64,000 bases of DNA, from the NCBI RefSeq assembly GCF_014656545.1, contig NZ_BNDS01000007.1, positions 110,618 through 174,617 of the forward strand. Reading direction: 5' to 3'. Source of the stretch: Neobacillus kokaensis (GTDB taxonomy: Bacteria; Bacillota; Bacilli; Bacillales; Cytobacillaceae). Positions 27,561 through 35,943 of the stretch are shown here, one piece after another; the first letter of the stretch is position 1; each line of letters opens with the position of its first letter. A model generated the notes under the pieces. That model was not told the origin of the DNA, did not search any database, and was given only the letters and a program-made list of their open reading frames with translations. Made by a program: the position numbers and the translations under genes.

Positions 27561-28216
27561 TAAAGTCCCCTCCGTTTCTCCACCTCATTGTTTTGATCTG
27601 TTTTCCCATTATCGTCACTTACATAAGCTTTATTCAATTTTACTTCAATTCTTTTACCTACATACCAAAGACCAAAAATCACTGCCAAAACGATGGCTGT
27701 CCGATATGGCTGGGTAATTAATGCCCTGATGTCGTATCCAATAAAGCTTATCGTAAAAATCATTACCATTTTCCCAATACATACTGCCAGCATATATTGG
27801 GCACGGCTGATTTTTGAAAGACCGGCAACAATGTTCACTACTGCCGATGGTGTAAACGGGAAACATAGCAGCAAGAAAAGCGGACCGAAACCATGGCGGT
27901 CTACCCAATCCATTAGCTTACGAACTTGCGGATGCCGCGGCAAAAAAGCTAATAGTTTTGTTTGTCCCAAATGTCTGACCAAGGAAAAAACAAGCATGGC
28001 ACCAACGCAAGCTCCAATCCAAGAGTATAAAAATCCCATCCATAGACCAAACGCATTGGCATTTGCCATTACAAAAACAAACAAAGGGAGAAACGGCAAA
28101 AAGGCTTCAACCATGGTCAGCAAAACACCCGGTACTGGCCCAAGGGTACGATAATCCTGTATTAGATTCATCATGTTGTCAATTGTAAACCAAGCTCTGA
28201 TTGTTTCAAAATCCAT
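27560..28216 (-). CDS. yhjE: TVP38/TMEM64 (DedA-like) membrane protein YhjE
   Basis: A 218-aa integral membrane protein of the SNARE-associated/VTT family with about five hydrophobic segments; the central FPFTPSAVVNIVAGLSKIS is the family signature. Related proteins move phospholipids or undecaprenyl phosphate, but the role of YhjE is not established. It overlaps the signal peptidase gene by one base. Confidence 0.87.
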   Translation of the reverse strand: MDFETIRAWFTIDNMMNLIQDYRTLGPVPGVLLTMVEAFLPFLPLFVFVMANANAFGLWMGFLYSWIGACVGAMLVFSLVRHLGQTKLLAFLPRHPQVRKLMDWVDRHGFGPLFLLLCFPFTPSAVVNIVAGLSKISRAQYMLAVCIGKMVMIFTISFIGYDIRALITQPYRTAIVLAVIFGLWYVGKRIEVKLNKAYVSDDNGKTDQNNEVEKRRGL

Positions 28217-28260
28217 CCGTTTTCTCCTCTTTTTACTCTATTTTAAAGATTTTACTGCGA

Positions 28261-29196
28261 TTATTTTGTAATAAATTGGTGAAGAGCTTCTTTATTTTTT
28301 TCAACATCAATATCAAGCACAAGACCATCCTCTGGCACCCGTGGTTCGGTAAAGCTATTTTCAATTGGGATTCTTAACGTATCCACAGTACCTCGTTTTT
28401 CTGAAAGAAAGTCCTTTGCCATAAATAAAGCGTCAGAAGTTTTCATATTCGTATTGACATATGGAGTAACAACACCAATTAATTTTGGCAGTTTAGCAAT
28501 TGTTTGAATGCCGCTTAATTGATCTTTTATAGCCTTAACTGTTTTTTGCTGACGTTCAACCCGTCCAAAATCACCGATCGCATCATGACGAAAGCGAACA
28601 TAGCCAAGCAGTTCTTTACCATTTAATCTTTGTCTTCCTGGCTCAAGTGTAACACCAATATTTTTCTTCATTTCTTTTTCTACATCAATTTCTACCCCAT
28701 TTGGAAAGGCTTCATCAATTAGCTGTACAAACCCTTGGAAATCAACTATTGCATAGTACTGCAGATCAATATCGAAATTTTGTTTAATGGTTTGTCTCAT
28801 TAATTCCGGTCCTCCACGAGCAAAAGCAGAATTAATTTTATGCTTACCATGCCCTGGAATCTCTACGTAGCAATCCCTCATAATGGAAGTCAATTTAAAC
28901 GTTCCTTTGTCTTCGTTAAAGTGAACAATCATGATGGTATCAGAACGAGACCTTTCTTTCCCTCTGGCATCACTGCCAAGCAGGAGAACATTAGTATCTC
29001 CATATTGATCCTTTTGTCCTTCAAAGCTGTATACCACTTTGGAAGGATCTTGATCCATCTTTTTTAATGATTGGTTTACTCCTTGTTTATACTGAAAATA
29101 GGAATAGCCAGCCCCTAAGCAAATAAGCAGTAAAAAACCAAGCAGAACGGACCGCCAGCGTCGTTTCCTTTTTCCTTGATGTCTTTCTGACCGCAT
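28261..29196 (-). CDS. LytR-CpsA-Psr (LCP) family cell-wall glycopolymer ligase
   Basis: A 311-aa type II membrane protein: basic cytoplasmic start, one transmembrane helix (about residues 18-37), and an extracellular LCP domain. Conserved parts seen are LLLGSDARGKERSRSDTIMIVHF, SIMRDCYVEIPGHGKHKINSA and YVRFRHDAIGDFGRVERQQ. LCP enzymes attach teichoic acids or other polymers to peptidoglycan (TagTUV in B. subtilis). The ATG at 29196 is chosen because AGGTGAT lies before it; the GTG at 29205 is inside that site. Confidence 0.92.
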   Translation of the reverse strand: MRSERHQGKRKRRWRSVLLGFLLLICLGAGYSYFQYKQGVNQSLKKMDQDPSKVVYSFEGQKDQYGDTNVLLLGSDARGKERSRSDTIMIVHFNEDKGTFKLTSIMRDCYVEIPGHGKHKINSAFARGGPELMRQTIKQNFDIDLQYYAIVDFQGFVQLIDEAFPNGVEIDVEKEMKKNIGVTLEPGRQRLNGKELLGYVRFRHDAIGDFGRVERQQKTVKAIKDQLSGIQTIAKLPKLIGVVTPYVNTNMKTSDALFMAKDFLSEKRGTVDTLRIPIENSFTEPRVPEDGLVLDIDVEKNKEALHQFITK

Positions 29197-29322
29197 TTGT
29201 ATCACCTATCTGTCCAATTGTATTTTAATTTTACTATATATTTGACTAATTTTTGCTCTACAAGGTTTCTTTTTTTAATCATTTTCCCCTATTTAGTATC
29301 TATCTATTTAGGGAAATTTTCT

Positions 29323-29350
29323 CAATAAAAAATCCGCCTTAATAAGCGGA
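29323..29350 (-). terminator. Weak minus-strand terminator-like hairpin
   Basis: Stem TCCGC / GCGGA with an 8-base loop and a six-A run on its left, which would act on minus-strand transcripts. The only minus-strand gene upstream of it is comK, whose transcript would have to run antisense through yhjD. Confidence 0.4.
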
Positions 29351-29459
29351 AGTAAATTGGAAAACATCTAAAACAAACGAAAGCAGTATTGCTTTTATTG
29401 TTTCTATTGTGTAAAATAAAACAGGAACACTAGTTCCTATTTTGAGGTGTAAATATGCC

Positions 29460-29825
29460 ATGACACGAATTCCAGAAAATGACCGCGATATTATTGAGAA
29501 AGTCATTTATTTACCGATGGTATTAATTGTCTTAAACCGTGATTTATCTGTTGTCCAAAACAGTCCATTTAAATTAAAAAAACCTTATTTAGATTTAATT
29601 GAAGAAACAATGAAGAATGTTCAGAGGGAGTTGGCGGAAGCAAAACAATACATGAAAAAGAATAAGCTCAAAGTAATTGAAACAAAACGGGACGATGCCT
29701 TTACAACGTATTTGTTTATTTATAAAGGTTATGAAGAAAATCATAATTACTTTAATCCAAGGATTCGCAATAAGGTCCAAGAGCTAATGGAGACTTATTT
29801 TTTAAAAAAACACCTGTCCCGCTAA
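29460..29825 (+). CDS. yhjD: YhjD-like protein of unknown function
   Basis: A 121-aa soluble protein (MTRIPENDRDIIEKVIYLPMVL), mostly helical with a positively charged C-terminal half and the segment FIYKGYEENHNYFNPRIRNKV. It matches the size and position of B. subtilis yhjD, next to yhjE. The ATG at 29460 has GAGGTG 10 bases upstream. An overlapping ATG at 29455 gives only a two-codon frame. Its stop lies 11 bases from the comK stop, tail to tail, with no clear terminator between. Confidence 0.75.
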   Translation: MTRIPENDRDIIEKVIYLPMVLIVLNRDLSVVQNSPFKLKKPYLDLIEETMKNVQRELAEAKQYMKKNKLKVIETKRDDAFTTYLFIYKGYEENHNYFNPRIRNKVQELMETYFLKKHLSR

Positions 29826-29836
29826 GTGATATGCCG

Positions 29837-30403
29837 TTATTTCCGATTCATTGAAAAACTATCATTCCCATATTCACTAAAGTTCTCAGATGCCTTCGAT
29901 AATTTTGGACCATGTAAATAAAATGACTTTTTTTGATTACCTTCAATTCTTTGGAGTAACTTTGTTTTTAATAAGGCTGTACGTAACATCTGTGACTCAA
30001 CTGTCCCATATGAAACTTGAAAGACATATGATTGTTTATTGCTAAAAGTAATAAGCGTTTGCTGTGGTCCAACACGGCGGAAACTTTCAACATGTTCATG
30101 AGATATCCATACACATTCAAGGGAATTCGGCGATGTTGTTGGGAAAAAGAAAAGATGATTTGCCGGCTCAATCACAATTGGTACTTTCCGGGTGTAACCA
30201 ATTAATTCAGTAGTCCCTTTTTTCCTGCTTTCAAAGCTGACTCCGAAATAACTGCAGTTTTTTTTCATAAGGTCAATCGGTTTAAAGGGTGCTATGAACT
30301 CCTCATCGCCCTCCATTATCTTAGAAAAGATTTTCCCACCATATTGCACGGGCATAATACTCATGGTGCAAGAATTTATTTCATAGTATTCAATCTGCTT
30401 CAT
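29837..30403 (-). CDS. comK: Competence transcription factor ComK
   Basis: A 188-aa ComK homolog; ComK binds AT-rich K-boxes and activates the DNA-uptake genes. Recognisable conserved parts are YYEINSCTMSIMP, GGKIFSKIMEGD, the central VIEPANHLFFFPTTSP, and CVWISHEHVESF. The C-terminal MecA-recognition region (FMLYP in B. subtilis) appears as SFYLHGP. The ATG at 30403 is preferred (AAGGAG 9 bases before); an in-frame ATG at 30424 would add 7 residues. Divergent from an IDEAL-domain gene. Confidence 0.88.
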   Translation of the reverse strand: MKQIEYYEINSCTMSIMPVQYGGKIFSKIMEGDEEFIAPFKPIDLMKKNCSYFGVSFESRKKGTTELIGYTRKVPIVIEPANHLFFFPTTSPNSLECVWISHEHVESFRRVGPQQTLITFSNKQSYVFQVSYGTVESQMLRTALLKTKLLQRIEGNQKKSFYLHGPKLSKASENFSEYGNDSFSMNRK

Positions 30404-30513
30404 CCTTTTCAACTCCTTTTTCATACATTTTTTCCACCATATCTTACCACTTTTATTTCTTTATTTCTTCAAATTTTCTAATTGTTACTAAATTATTCAC
30501 AAAATCTTTCAAA

Positions 30514-30570
30514 AAAATTACTTTTTGAAAATTTAAAAATATTGATGATAATATCTTAAAAACTCCATAT
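30514..30570. promoter_or_regulatory. Candidate ComK boxes between comK and the IDEAL-domain gene
   Basis: AAAATTACTTTTT (30514-30526) fits the ComK AT-box AAAA-N5-TTTT perfectly. A second, partial box AAAAACTCCATAT (30558-30570, 6 of 8 positions) lies 31 bases away, one of the known ComK spacings. The background is very AT-rich, so chance matches are likely. Confidence 0.4.
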
Positions 30571-30599
30571 AATTAAAAAAAGCAACAGAGGTGATTTTC

Positions 30600-30836
30600 A
30601 TGAAGGAAAAGTCGTATGGCGAATTAATGAAAATTGCTGCTATGAAAAACAACCAGAGAAAGGAGAATTTTATCCAAGATTTATACATTGACATGCTCTT
30701 ATCAGAAATCCAGCTAACAGTGGAAAAGGAAAAATTATTACGGAAAATTGACACGGCTATTGATCATCGGGACAAAAAATCATTTTTGCGGTTATCCGGA
30801 CAGCTCAAGGAAATCAACAAACGTTTTGGAACTTAA
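30600..30836 (+). CDS. IDEAL-domain small protein
   Basis: A 78-aa protein with a C-terminal IDEAL domain: MLLSEIQLTVEKEKLLRKID then AIDHRDKKSFLRLSGQLKEI, close to the domain's pattern of a hydrophobic helix, I-D-x-A-L and F-x-x-L-S-x-x-L. The ATG at 30600 follows AGAGGTGATTTTC. It is divergent from comK and shares its AT-rich regulatory region. Function unknown; IDEAL modules probably mediate protein contacts. Confidence 0.85.
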   Translation: MKEKSYGELMKIAAMKNNQRKENFIQDLYIDMLLSEIQLTVEKEKLLRKIDTAIDHRDKKSFLRLSGQLKEINKRFGT

Positions 30837-30845
30837 CAACTGCCC

Positions 30846-30889
30846 ATAAAAAGGCTGAAGACAAATTAACACGTCTTCAGCCTTTTTAT
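30846..30889. terminator. Bidirectional terminator
   Basis: Perfect 17-bp stem (ATAAAAAGGCTGAAGAC and complement) with a 10-base loop between the IDEAL-domain gene and convergent yhfN. Confidence 0.9.
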
Positions 30890-30893
30890 GGTA

Positions 30894-32168
30894 TTATTCA
30901 ATATTCCTCTGTTTAATTTCAAATTCTTCCAGTTTGGATATACGGTCAAGCATAGATGGATGGGTATATCGGAAAATTTTCACCAATAACGGCGGATTCA
31001 CTTGACTTAATCCCGAACGAGTTAACTCCTGAAAGGATGTAATCGCAGCCTCAGGATTTTTCGTCATCTCGATCGCATAATGATCAGCTCGTGTTTCTTG
31101 ATAGCGGGAAGCAAGATTCGTAAATGGGCTGGCTGTAAACAGTAGAAATGAAATTATCATAAAAAATAATGGTAATGATCGTATGTCCCTTACATCAGGA
31201 ATTTTTAATTCCTTGCCGTACCTTCTTACAGCCCAATTCATTAACCGATATGTTAAATATAGGCCAAAGAGCGAAAGCAATAAATAGCCGCCAATTCCCC
31301 AATAAATATGTTTTTCCACATAATGGCACATCTCATGAGCCATTATAAATAAAATTTGGTTATCTGTTAGTTTATTCAAAGTCGTATCCCAAAGAACTAT
31401 TCTTGCATTAGAACCAATCCCTGTTACATAGGCATTCATTGCATTGGTTTTTTCCGCCATGTCGACTTCAAATACATGCTTAGCTGGAATCTGCGCTTTA
31501 TCTGCTATAGCTAATATTTTTGTTTCAAGCTGTTTGTCTTTCAGTGGATAAAAATCATTGTATAACGGATCGATAACGACAGGCTGAAGAAACATCATAA
31601 ATAATGTAAATGGCACCGATAACAGCCAGCCATACAGCCACCAGCGTTTTTTACTTTTTTTCATCAGCCAGTATAATACTGGAACAATAATGAGCCATGT
31701 TCCGAAATTGATCCAAAAATCAATTAACTCATCCTTCATCCAGGCCGGAAAGCTTTGGGTTGAAATATGATACGTTTTTGACAAAGAATAACTGATATAG
31801 CTTAGCGGAAATGTAGCAATAAAAGCAAAAATTGATAACCAGAAAAGGTAAATAGCCGTATGAAGATATTTATATTTCGTTGAATGTTCCGCCCACCTTT
31901 TGAAGACCCTCGAAAATCCGAATAATAGAATGAGGAAGTAGAAAAGCCATTCAAATGGTGTACTTAAGAAAAACAATAGGTTTCTAAATTTCGAATATTC
32001 TTCGCTTAACATAAGTTCCCGACCATTTAAAAAAGTTGAAGGATCGGCTTTTGTTCCTTGATATTCAAATGGCAGCTTTGGTTCAGCAAATTGAAATAAA
32101 TACCAATAAAAAAACAATCCATATAGGACATATGCCAAAACTGCATAGAACCCCATTTTTCGTACCAT
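30894..32168 (-). CDS. yhfN: M48-family CAAX-type membrane metalloprotease YhfN
   Basis: A 424-aa membrane protease of the Ste24/M48 family. The zinc motif HEMCH (HExxH) lies in FIMAHEMCHYVEKH (about residues 279-292), with the third ligand glutamate in YQETRADHYA. Several transmembrane segments precede and surround the motif. The ATG at 32168 follows GGGGGGGAC; longer readings upstream lack a ribosome site. Length matches B. subtilis YhfN (426 aa). Confidence 0.9.
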   Translation of the reverse strand: MVRKMGFYAVLAYVLYGLFFYWYLFQFAEPKLPFEYQGTKADPSTFLNGRELMLSEEYSKFRNLLFFLSTPFEWLFYFLILLFGFSRVFKRWAEHSTKYKYLHTAIYLFWLSIFAFIATFPLSYISYSLSKTYHISTQSFPAWMKDELIDFWINFGTWLIIVPVLYWLMKKSKKRWWLYGWLLSVPFTLFMMFLQPVVIDPLYNDFYPLKDKQLETKILAIADKAQIPAKHVFEVDMAEKTNAMNAYVTGIGSNARIVLWDTTLNKLTDNQILFIMAHEMCHYVEKHIYWGIGGYLLLSLFGLYLTYRLMNWAVRRYGKELKIPDVRDIRSLPLFFMIISFLLFTASPFTNLASRYQETRADHYAIEMTKNPEAAITSFQELTRSGLSQVNPPLLVKIFRYTHPSMLDRISKLEEFEIKQRNIE

Positions 32169-32393
32169 GATTTGTCCCCCCCTTTTGTACAACCTCTTTA
32201 TACTTAGTTTAGTTAAAAAGACGAGATTTAGAACATAAAAAATGAGACCGACTCGTGCCAGCCTCATATAAGGTAGGAATATAATGTTAGAAAACAATGG
32301 AATGAAGAGTGCAACAATGACATTTGCTTCAGGCTAAACTACTCCTTACGTTAAAATAAAATCGAAAAAGGGAAGCCAAATGCCCGCCTTTCT

Positions 32394-33941
32394 TTAAATA
32401 TGAGTGACTTGTTTTTTTAATGCCCGTCTTAGAATTTTTCCGGTAGTATTCTTTGGAAGTTCTTCCAAAAATTCAATTGAGGCTGGGACTTTGTATTTTG
32501 CTAAATATTTCTTACAATACTCCTGCAACTGTTCAGCAGTCAGTTCCGGGTTTTTAGTAACTGCATAGGCGCTGACGGCCTCTCCTTGATTTGGATCTGG
32601 AATCCCTAAAACTGCAGCCTCTACAACGTCCTTATGATTGTAAATGACCTCTTCTACCTCACGCGGATACACATTATATCCGCCTACTATAATTAAATCC
32701 TTTTTTCGATCGACAATATAAAAATAACCTTCTTTATCCATTCGCGCCAAATCACCGGTATAGAGCCAGCCGTCCTTAATCGTGGCAGCCGTTTCTTCCG
32801 GCATCTTATAATATCCCTTCATCACATTAGGTCCACGAACAATCAATTCGCCAACCTCGCCGATAGGAAGCTCTTCCCCAAGCTCATTGACAACTTTATT
32901 CTCTACGTGAAGAATCGATGTGCCAATTGAGCCGGGCTTCCGCGGACGGTCTAAAGGGTTAAAGCACGTAACCGGTGATGCCTCTGATAATCCATAGCCT
33001 TCAGAAATCAAGACATTAAATTTAGCTTCAAAATTCTGTAATAATGCGACTGGCATAGAAGCTCCTCCAGAAATACATAGGCGAAAATGTTTTAAATCCT
33101 CAGTATTCACCTCTGGATATTGAAAAAGGAAGTTGTACATTGTCGGTACTCCTGCAAAAACAGTGGCTTCGTATTGCTTTGCAAGACGAAAAATTTCTTT
33201 TGGACTAAACTTTGGAACAATCAAAATAGTAGCCCCGCTTAAGAGCGGTGCATTTAAAGCAACTGTCAAACAAAACACATGAAACATTGGCAAAGCCGTA
33301 ATCACCCTGTCATCATGGTTGATTTTTAAGTAATCACCGATATCCTTTGCATTTCTGTATAAATTTTTATGTGTTAACATGGCTCCTTTTGGTTTTCCTG
33401 TTGTACCTGATGTATAAAGAATAAGTGCGGTATCATCATCTTGAAGCTCAGCACCTATGAAGCTTAAATCACCAGCAGCCACTACATCTGAAAACGATTT
33501 CATTTTTGGGTATATCGAAAACTCTTCAGCAAAACTTACAGCATTTTGTTCTGTTTTACAGATAATATAATGCTCCACTTTTGGCAGAAGATGATGTACT
33601 CTTTCAGCAAGCGGGATCATCAAATCAAGGCCGACCACTACTTTTACGTCGCCATTATTTAGAATATAGCCAATTTCATCTGCAGTATAAATCGGATTGA
33701 CTGGGATAACGGTTGCCCCTAACCGAAGTGCCCCATATAAACTGACCACAAATTGCGGTGAGTTTCCTAACAATAATGCAATATGATCACCTTTTTTCAC
33801 TCCTAATTTCTCAAGACCTGATGCAAATTTTGTGATGGCCTCATCCAATTCAGCATAAGTACAAAGTTTGTCTAAGAAGTAATAGGCTATTTTTCCAGCT
33901 GATGCCTTTGCTGTTTCGTGAAGCTGTGATGAAAGATTCAT
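32394..33941 (-). CDS. lcfB: Long-chain acyl-CoA ligase LcfB
   Basis: A 515-aa AMP-forming ligase that activates long-chain fatty acids for beta-oxidation. Motifs: [14 protein letters not shown] (AMP-binding), [34 protein letters not shown], and the C-terminal catalytic lysine in [11 protein letters not shown]. The ATG at 33941 follows GGGGAG by 7 bases. A FadR-type operator lies directly upstream, fitting fatty-acid induction. Syntenic to B. subtilis lcfB (yhfL). Confidence 0.95.
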   Translation of the reverse strand: MNLSSQLHETAKASAGKIAYYFLDKLCTYAELDEAITKFASGLEKLGVKKGDHIALLLGNSPQFVVSLYGALRLGATVIPVNPIYTADEIGYILNNGDVKVVVGLDLMIPLAERVHHLLPKVEHYIICKTEQNAVSFAEEFSIYPKMKSFSDVVAAGDLSFIGAELQDDDTALILYTSGTTGKPKGAMLTHKNLYRNAKDIGDYLKINHDDRVITALPMFHVFCLTVALNAPLLSGATILIVPKFSPKEIFRLAKQYEATVFAGVPTMYNFLFQYPEVNTEDLKHFRLCISGGASMPVALLQNFEAKFNVLISEGYGLSEASPVTCFNPLDRPRKPGSIGTSILHVENKVVNELGEELPIGEVGELIVRGPNVMKGYYKMPEETAATIKDGWLYTGDLARMDKEGYFYIVDRKKDLIIVGGYNVYPREVEEVIYNHKDVVEAAVLGIPDPNQGEAVSAYAVTKNPELTAEQLQEYCKKYLAKYKVPASIEFLEELPKNTTGKILRRALKKQVTHI

Positions 33942-33959
33942 GAACTCGCTCCCCATTTA

Positions 33960-33977
33960 TGAATGAATACTCACTCA
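33960..33977. promoter_or_regulatory. FadR operator upstream of lcfB
   Basis: TGAATGAATACTCACTCA matches the Bacillus FadR consensus TGAATGAMTANTCATTCA with one mismatch. It lies between the promoter and the ribosome site of lcfB. FadR represses beta-oxidation genes until acyl-CoA appears; the fadR gene is not in the window. Confidence 0.85.
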
Positions 33978-34003
33978 TTTATTTTTAAAAATTTTCTAAA
34001 TAT

Positions 34004-34032
34004 ATTATATTGAAAGCTGGCAATCTATTCAA
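34004..34032 (-). promoter_or_regulatory. Sigma-A promoter of lcfB
   Basis: Minus strand: -35 TTGAAT (34032-34027), 17-base spacer, perfect -10 TATAAT (34009-34004). The predicted start near 33997 places the FadR operator at about +20 to +37. Confidence 0.7.
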
Positions 34033-34079
34033 GTATAATTTTAAAAATTTGGAAAACTTCAGATAATAATAAATAACCC

Positions 34080-34103
34080 AAGGCACCTGATAGCAGGTGC
34101 CTT
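34080..34103 (-). terminator. Hairpin after lplJ
   Basis: Perfect 10-bp stem AAGGCACCTG / CAGGTGCCTT with a 4-base loop, 14 bases past the lplJ stop. The U tract on the minus strand is imperfect (GGGTTATTTATT). Confidence 0.6.
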
Positions 34104-34117
34104 TGGCAGAAACAGCA

Positions 34118-35107
34118 TTAATATATTAAGTTAATAAATTCTTCCTTCGAAATATTTCCAAAATAGTAAGTGGTATCAATATCAGCCAGTGCCTTTTCGA
34201 TTTCACTCTTTTCATAGCGAATCCCGACCAGTTTCTTCTCAATCTCGCTTACGTCCCCCACACCAAAGAAGTCACCATAGATTTTACAATTTTCAAGAAT
34301 TCCTTTATTTACTTCAAGACGAACATCGATGGTTCCGGCTGGGAAGCGATGGGAATGCTGCAAATTGAATTTTGGGGATTTACCATAATTCCAGTCCCAG
34401 TTTTGATATCTCTCTTTTGAAAGCTCATGAATCTTTACCCAATCCTCTTCCGTTAACACGTATTCGGGTATTTCCTCCTGCCCCTCAAAGATATTTTTCA
34501 ACAAGAAGGAACGAAATTCTTCGATGGTGATATTTTCGGATAAAAATTCCGATATATTAGCAACCCGGCTGCGAACTGATTTAATTCCTTTCGATTCAAT
34601 CTTTTCCTTCTTTACTTTCAATGCTGATGCAACATGTTCCATTTCGGAATTAAACAGAAGGGTTCCATGCGTGAACATTCTTCCCTTTGTGGAAAATTGG
34701 GCATTCCCGGAAATTTTCCTTCCCCCAACTTCAATATCATTGCGGCCGCTTAACTCTGCATTTACCCCTAATTTTTGTAATGCTCCAATAACCGGCTCGG
34801 TAAATTTGCGGAAGTTATGGAAAGACTCACCATCATCTTTCGTGATAAAGCTAAAATTTAAATTTCCTAAATCATGATAAACCGCCCCGCCGCCTGATAA
34901 TCGTCGAACAACATGAATGCCATTTTTCTCAACATATTCTGTATTGATTTCCTCAATTGTATTTTGGTTCTTGCCAATGATGATTGATGGTTCGTTTATG
35001 TAAAATAAAAAATATGTCTCATTAATATCAAGATTTTTTAAAGCATATTCCTCAATAGCCAGATTAATTCGCGGATCGGTAATCCCCTTGTTATCAATAA
35101 ATAACAT
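34118..35107 (-). CDS. lplJ: Lipoate-protein ligase LplJ
   Basis: A 329-aa ligase that attaches lipoate to lipoyl domains. The N-terminal catalytic domain carries IIGKNQNTIEEIN, RRLSGGGAVYHDLGNLNFSF and the lysine region GRKISGNAQF; the C-terminal accessory domain carries KFNLQHSHRFPAGTIDV. Length and position between lcfB and yhfI match B. subtilis lplJ (yhfJ). GAGGGGG precedes the ATG. Confidence 0.95.
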   Translation of the reverse strand: MLFIDNKGITDPRINLAIEEYALKNLDINETYFLFYINEPSIIIGKNQNTIEEINTEYVEKNGIHVVRRLSGGGAVYHDLGNLNFSFITKDDGESFHNFRKFTEPVIGALQKLGVNAELSGRNDIEVGGRKISGNAQFSTKGRMFTHGTLLFNSEMEHVASALKVKKEKIESKGIKSVRSRVANISEFLSENITIEEFRSFLLKNIFEGQEEIPEYVLTEEDWVKIHELSKERYQNWDWNYGKSPKFNLQHSHRFPAGTIDVRLEVNKGILENCKIYGDFFGVGDVSEIEKKLVGIRYEKSEIEKALADIDTTYYFGNISKEEFINLIY

Positions 35108-35122
35108 AATAAATGCCCCCTC

Positions 35123-35857
35123 TTATAGGATAAAAGTATCAAATTCTGCCGCCAGCTTTATTATACCAGGAAATTCCGAGGTTGCTTCAGTAACTATATC
35201 AGCAAGATTTCCGTAATGCGGCAAATGGGTCAAAAGCAGCTGTTTTACTTCAGCATTGCGGGCAAACCGACCAGCATCGATACTATTCATATGGCCAGCA
35301 GATTTCCCGTTTTGATTTCCGTAGAAGTTACACTCACATAATAACAAGTCAGCCCCGCTGCTAAATTCAATAAACTCTTCCTTAAAAGAACTATCAGCAG
35401 TATAAACAAGTGCCTTACCACCAGCCTCTATTCTCATCGCATAGCATGGCACCGGATGGTCAGTTTTTAAAAATAATATTTGAAATGGACCGACAGCTAG
35501 GATATTGCTGGGATCATAGGCCTCCCCTTTGGTTATATTCTTATAGCTTAATTTCGTAAATTCATGCTGGTCAAAGGAATGACCGTATATCGGCAAAGTT
35601 GGGAAGTTCTTTCCTAAAAACCCTTGAATTAATCTCGCATGCTGCAAGACGCCGATGTCGGCAATATGATCAGGATGATAATGAGAAATTATTACCGCGC
35701 CAAGATCTTCCGGCTGTAAAATATTTTGCAGTTTTGAAAGAACACCGCTGCCGCAGTCGATTAATAAATGAAAGCCTTCATGCTCAAGCAAATATCCCGC
35801 GCTTGCAGCATTCTGTTTCGGATAGCCGCCCCATGGTCCAATTATCGTAAGTTTCAA
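35123..35857 (-). CDS. yhfI: Metallo-beta-lactamase-fold hydrolase YhfI
   Basis: A 244-aa MBL-fold protein with the metal motif SHYHPDHIADIG (HxHxDH), the downstream aspartate in VYTADSSF and histidines in GHMNS and LTHLPHYG. The substrate of YhfI is unknown; the fold resembles tRNase Z-like and phosphodiesterase members. A TTG start at 35857 is preferred, 7 bases after GGAGGG, giving MKLTIIGPWGG and the family length of 244. The ATG at 35872 lacks a ribosome site. Confidence 0.88.
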   Translation of the reverse strand: MKLTIIGPWGGYPKQNAASAGYLLEHEGFHLLIDCGSGVLSKLQNILQPEDLGAVIISHYHPDHIADIGVLQHARLIQGFLGKNFPTLPIYGHSFDQHEFTKLSYKNITKGEAYDPSNILAVGPFQILFLKTDHPVPCYAMRIEAGGKALVYTADSSFKEEFIEFSSGADLLLCECNFYGNQNGKSAGHMNSIDAGRFARNAEVKQLLLTHLPHYGNLADIVTEATSEFPGIIKLAAEFDTFIL

Positions 35858-35902
35858 CGTTTTTCCCTCCATATATATAACTCGTTAATCTAATTAAACA
35901 TG

Positions 35903-35939
35903 AAAAAACCAGCCGTTTCAAATCAATCCGGCTGGTTTT
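35903..35939. terminator. Terminator after yhgE
   Basis: 11-bp stem AAAACCAGCCG / CGGCTGGTTTT with a 13-base loop; A run on the left acts on the minus strand, just past the yhgE stop. Confidence 0.85.
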
Positions 35940-35943
35940 ATAA

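Noticed and set aside
32169..32297. Longer N-terminus for yhfN (43 more residues)
   Set aside because: A strong GGGGGG site precedes the internal ATG at 32168, and the family starts there.
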